DNA of 64,000 bases, taken from NCBI GenBank assembly GCA_050183815.1, contig JBFXAY010000003.1, positions 85,743-149,742 on the forward strand. Direction: 5' to 3'. The translations under genes and the position numbers were made by a program. Under the pieces are notes generated by a model, which ran no database searches, was not told where the DNA came from, and saw only the letters and a program-made list of their open reading frames with translations. The DNA is from SHZU01 sp050183815. GTDB lineage: Bacteria > Gemmatimonadota > Gemmatimonadetes > Gemmatimonadales > GWC2-71-9. Shown one piece after another: positions 61,248 through 64,000 of this stretch (within the stretch, counting starts at the first letter, position 1; every line of letters begins with the position of its first letter).

Positions 61248-61306
61248 TTCCGCTTCCGCCGGTTTCGGTGGTATCGTGGGTGGTCCCTGCCAGGCCAGAT
61301 CCAGGA

Positions 61307-62719
61307 ATGACCCTTCGCGACCGCCTCATCCGGTGGGCCGCCGTGCTGGGAACGGCGCTCGTGATTCTTGCCGTTCCCATACCCGACGGTCTTACCGTCC
61401 AGGGCTGGCGGATGTTCGCCATCTTCGCGGCCACGATCGTCGGAGCCATTGCCCAGCCGCTCCCCGGCGGTGCCATCGTTCTCCTCGGGCTGTCGGCCAC
61501 CGTCTTCACCGGGGTCCTGACCCTCGACGGCGCACTCAAGGCCTACGCGAACTCGATCGTCTGGTTGGTGCTGGCGGCCATCTTTCTCTCCCGGGCCATG
61601 GTGATCACCGGCCTGGGCCGCCGGATCGCGCTCACCTTCATCCGTCTCCTCGGAAAGAACTCGCTCGGTCTCGGCTACGCGATGATGAGCACCGACGGCC
61701 TCCTCGCCGCGGTGGTGCCGTCGAACGGGGCCCGGAGCGGCGGCATCATCTTCCCGATCGCGCGAAGCCTCGTCGGCGCCTACGGCTCCGAACCGGGCCC
61801 GACCGCCGGGAAACTCGGCGCCTTCCTGATGGTGCTTCTCTATCAGGCGGACGTGATCGTCTGCGCGATGTTCCTGACGGGGCAGGCGGGGAACCTCCTG
61901 ATCACCTCGTTCGCCGAACAGGTGACCGGGCAGGGTATCGGCTACCTCGACTGGCTCGTGGCCGGTATCGTGCCGGGCCTCGTCTCTCTCGCCGTCATCC
62001 CGCTGTTTCTGCTCTGGCTCAAACCGCCCGCGATCCGCCGGACGCCCGACGCGGCGGACTTTGCCCGGGCCGAGTTGGCCAAGATGGGCCCGATGACGGC
62101 GGCGGAGAAGGTGCTGCTGATCACGTTTCTGGTCGTCGCGCTGCTCTGGGGTCTCTCGAGCTGGCTGCACCTCAACTACACCGTGGTGGCACTCGGCGGC
62201 GTGGCGCTGCTGCTGGTGACCGGCGTCCTGCCGTGGGAAGAGGCCCTCGGCGAACGTACGGCCTGGGACATCTTCATCTGGTACGGCGGCCTGATCCGGC
62301 TGGCGGAGGCGCTGACGGAATTCGGCCTCACGGCGCGATTCGCCGAGGTGTCGGCCTCGCTGGTGCATGGGTTTCCCTGGCCGGTGGCGTTCGGCGCGCT
62401 GCTCCTCGTCTATTTCTTTGCCCACTACGGCTTCGCGAGCATCACGGCGCACGTCACGGCGATGTTCATTCCGTTCACGACCCTGGTGATTGCCGCCGGG
62501 GCGCCGCCACGCCTCACGGTCATCGCGTTCGCCTGCTTCTCCAACCTCTCCGCGGCCCTGACCCACTATGGCACCACACCGGCTCCGATCTGGTTCGGCG
62601 CCGGCTACGTGAGCCAGCGGCTCTGGTGGCGCCTCGGTCTCCTTGCCGCGTTGCTCACGTTCCTGATCTGGAGCACCGTGGGGATCGGCTGGTGGTGGTT
62701 GCTGGGCCTCGCCCGCTAG
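61307..62719 (+). CDS. DASS (SLC13-like) anion:Na+ symporter
   Basis: A 470-residue inner-membrane protein with about eleven helices in the divalent anion:sodium symporter fold. Family marks are VPSNGARSGGIIFPIARSLV (the SN-T-like re-entrant motif with Ser/Asn in PSNGA), ITAHVTAMFIPFTTLVIAA and ACFSNLSAALTHYGTTPAPI in the second half. Such proteins carry dicarboxylates, sulfate or citrate. ATG 61307 lacks a strong ribosome site. It is divergent from the FG-GAP gene and followed after 74 bases by the LVIVD lipoprotein. Confidence 0.9.
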   Translation: MTLRDRLIRWAAVLGTALVILAVPIPDGLTVQGWRMFAIFAATIVGAIAQPLPGGAIVLLGLSATVFTGVLTLDGALKAYANSIVWLVLAAIFLSRAMVITGLGRRIALTFIRLLGKNSLGLGYAMMSTDGLLAAVVPSNGARSGGIIFPIARSLVGAYGSEPGPTAGKLGAFLMVLLYQADVIVCAMFLTGQAGNLLITSFAEQVTGQGIGYLDWLVAGIVPGLVSLAVIPLFLLWLKPPAIRRTPDAADFARAELAKMGPMTAAEKVLLITFLVVALLWGLSSWLHLNYTVVALGGVALLLVTGVLPWEEALGERTAWDIFIWYGGLIRLAEALTEFGLTARFAEVSASLVHGFPWPVAFGALLLVYFFAHYGFASITAHVTAMFIPFTTLVIAAGAPPRLTVIAFACFSNLSAALTHYGTTPAPIWFGAGYVSQRLWWRLGLLAALLTFLIWSTVGIGWWWLLGLAR

Positions 62720-62793
62720 GGCGCCTCGGCCGGACGGGGTTCCGCGGGCGCCCGAGTCGGGTCAACTTGGGACAGTGCCTCCGGGAGGGTCCC

Positions 62794-64000
62794 ATGATCC
62801 GCGATCGTTCAATGGCAGCGGTCCTTCGAGCTGCATTGCCTCTGCTGCTGCTTCTCGGCGGCTGTGCACCTCCCGCCCGTCCGACGAATCCGCCGCCACG
62901 GCCGGTTCCGCCCCCGCCTCCGCCACCCCCGTCCGACGGCGGCGGTACGCTCCGCTGGGAATTTCCGACGCCGGGAGGCCTGCCCCTGTCGGCGGTGCTG
63001 GACGCCGCCGGGCGCCCGTTCCTCTACGTCGCCCAGAAGGAAGGCGGGCTCCTGGTCCTGCGGTTGGCCGGATCTGCCAGGCCGACGCAGGCGGCGCGGA
63101 TCGAACGAGCCCGGCTCGGTGGCCTTCACGCGAGCGCCCTGGCGCAGCAGGGCAACTACCTCTATCTGGGGCTGGGCGATTTCTTTGCGGCCGGCGGCTC
63201 GAAAGCCGGACTCGCGATCGTCGACGTGTCGAATCCCGCGGCACCGGCGCTGGTGAGTACCTGGATCTCGCCGGAGACGATGAATGGCGTCGTCAAGGTG
63301 CTGGCCTCGGGACCGACCGTGTACCTGGGTGCCAAGGCCAACGGCCTCCTCGTATTCGACGTGTCCAACCCGGCCGCGATCACCAAGGTGGGCGAGGTCC
63401 TGCCGGATCCGAACTACCCCAAGCCGAACCCCAACCGGATCGAGCGGCCGAATACCCGGGGGCTGGCCCTGGCCGGTACCCGCCTCTACGTGGCGAACGA
63501 TGCGGGGGGCTTCCGGGTGATCGACGTGGCGAACCGGGCGGCACCGCGAGAGATCGCCCGGTATGTCAATCCGGCCGTTGCGAACAAGCCGAGGGCGTAC
63601 AACAACGTCGTGGTCTCCGGGACGACGGCGTACGTCGCCGTGGACTACTGTGGGCTCGAAATCCTGAACGTCGCCGACCCGGCGGCCATCCGGCAGATCG
63701 GCTGGTGGAATCCGTGGGGCTGCGACACGCCGGCCAACAACTGGTTCAACAGTCCGGGTCAGACCAACGAGCTGGTGCTGGATGAGACTCGCCACCTGGT
63801 CCACATGTCGGCCGGTGGATCGGAACTCGTGGTGGTGGACGTGTCGGATCCGGCCCGTCCGGTGCAGCGCGGCCAGTACCGGAGTCCAAACGCCAACCAG
63901 GGAGCCTGGGGTCTCGCCGTCGGCCCGAACGAGACCGATCTCACCTACATCACGTCGCTGGTGCCGTTCCGGGGCACCTGGGCGGGCGTTCGGGCGGGGG
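62794..64000 (+). CDS. LVIVD-repeat lipoprotein (cut by window edge)
   Basis: The open frame from ATG 62794 (GGGAGG upstream) to the right edge gives about 402 residues with the end missing. Lipoprotein signal: MAAVLRAALPLLLLLGGC, then a long Pro-rich linker (PPPRPVPPPPPPPPSDGGG). Six LVIVD repeats make a propeller: GLAIVDVSNPAAPALVSTW, LLVFDVSNPAAITKVGEV, FRVIDVANRAAPREIARY, LEILNVADPAAIRQIGWW and LVVVDVSDPARPVQRGQY are visible. LVIVD proteins are exported beta-propellers without a firm function. The Pro-rich linker resembles that of the Ig lipoprotein at 26452-28695. Confidence 0.88.
   Translation, partial: MIRDRSMAAVLRAALPLLLLLGGCAPPARPTNPPPRPVPPPPPPPPSDGGGTLRWEFPTPGGLPLSAVLDAAGRPFLYVAQKEGGLLVLRLAGSARPTQAARIERARLGGLHASALAQQGNYLYLGLGDFFAAGGSKAGLAIVDVSNPAAPALVSTWISPETMNGVVKVLASGPTVYLGAKANGLLVFDVSNPAAITKVGEVLPDPNYPKPNPNRIERPNTRGLALAGTRLYVANDAGGFRVIDVANRAAPREIARYVNPAVANKPRAYNNVVVSGTTAYVAVDYCGLEILNVADPAAIRQIGWWNPWGCDTPANNWFNSPGQTNELVLDETRHLVHMSAGGSELVVVDVSDPARPVQRGQYRSPNANQGAWGLAVGPNETDLTYITSLVPFRGTWAGVRAG

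Noticed and set aside
61141..61306. Possible tRNA or small RNA in the divergent gap
   Set aside because: No cloverleaf arms or T-loop consensus can be formed; only a hairpin is seen.

Overview
The window is a 64 kb stretch of very GC-rich bacterial chromosome, coding almost end to end on both strands. The combination of a duplicated orphan MacB/FtsX permease (ADOP type), ECF sigma factors of the type lacking the acidic region-2.2 motif, many Hanks-type Ser/Thr kinases with TPR tails, M1 peptidases and Ig-repeat lipoproteins points to Gemmatimonadota, with Acidobacteriota as the alternative. This placement is inferred from gene content only. I see no rRNA, tRNA, CRISPR array, insertion sequence, integrase or phage gene, so it reads as core or slowly evolving accessory chromosome. 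No gap between genes exceeds 300 bases. The first gene is cut by the left edge and the last by the right edge.

Layout. 1-6637 (minus): pyrC (dihydroorotase), a lipoprotein, a HupE/UreJ-like membrane protein and two tandem M1 metallopeptidases. 6799-9648: a DUF937 protein converging on a PLP aminotransferase and a secreted CotH-like protein. 9753-35001 is a signalling and surface region. It holds five Ser/Thr kinases of five architectures: a soluble kinase coupled to a DUF4956 membrane protein; an XRE helix-turn-helix + kinase + ADOP permease fusion; two kinases with C-terminal TPR or TPR-like domains, each beside an ECF sigma factor; and a double zinc-ribbon kinase. Interleaved are large secreted proteins: a glycine-rich Ig lipoprotein, an SnoaL-like lipoprotein, a second Ig-type lipoprotein, and an Ig-repeat lipoprotein ending in a CxxCH heme motif followed by an outer-membrane protein.

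35102-43803: small proteins (DinB, membrane protein, TfoX-N), then exported enzymes, three with twin-arginine motifs (an M19-like protein, a CocE/NonD hydrolase, a class V aminotransferase), plus a secreted esterase, a DUF4126 membrane protein and a nitronate monooxygenase. 43867-48847: a tight operon of lipoprotein, classical ECF sigma, zinc-finger anti-sigma, TonB-dependent receptor and lipoprotein. 48984-64000: a small coiled-coil protein, an HxlR regulator, a D-threonine aldolase-like PLP enzyme with a dicarboxylate/amino-acid symporter, one full ABC exporter, an ABC-2 exporter pair with a secreted protein, a strictosidine-synthase-like protein with a lipoprotein, MarC, an FG-GAP/TPR protein, a DASS-type symporter and an LVIVD-repeat lipoprotein.

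The two points I consider most novel are the three-part HTH-kinase-permease fusion (12503-16114) and the two kinase-linked ECF sigma factors. The latter lack the acidic DAED motif and carry Thr/Ser residues there, whereas the third sigma factor in the same window keeps DAED and has an ordinary anti-sigma factor. This suggests sigma activation by phosphorylation in the first two systems. Several gene starts also show a TAnnnT box 6-7 bases before the start codon and no ribosome-binding site, consistent with leaderless transcripts.
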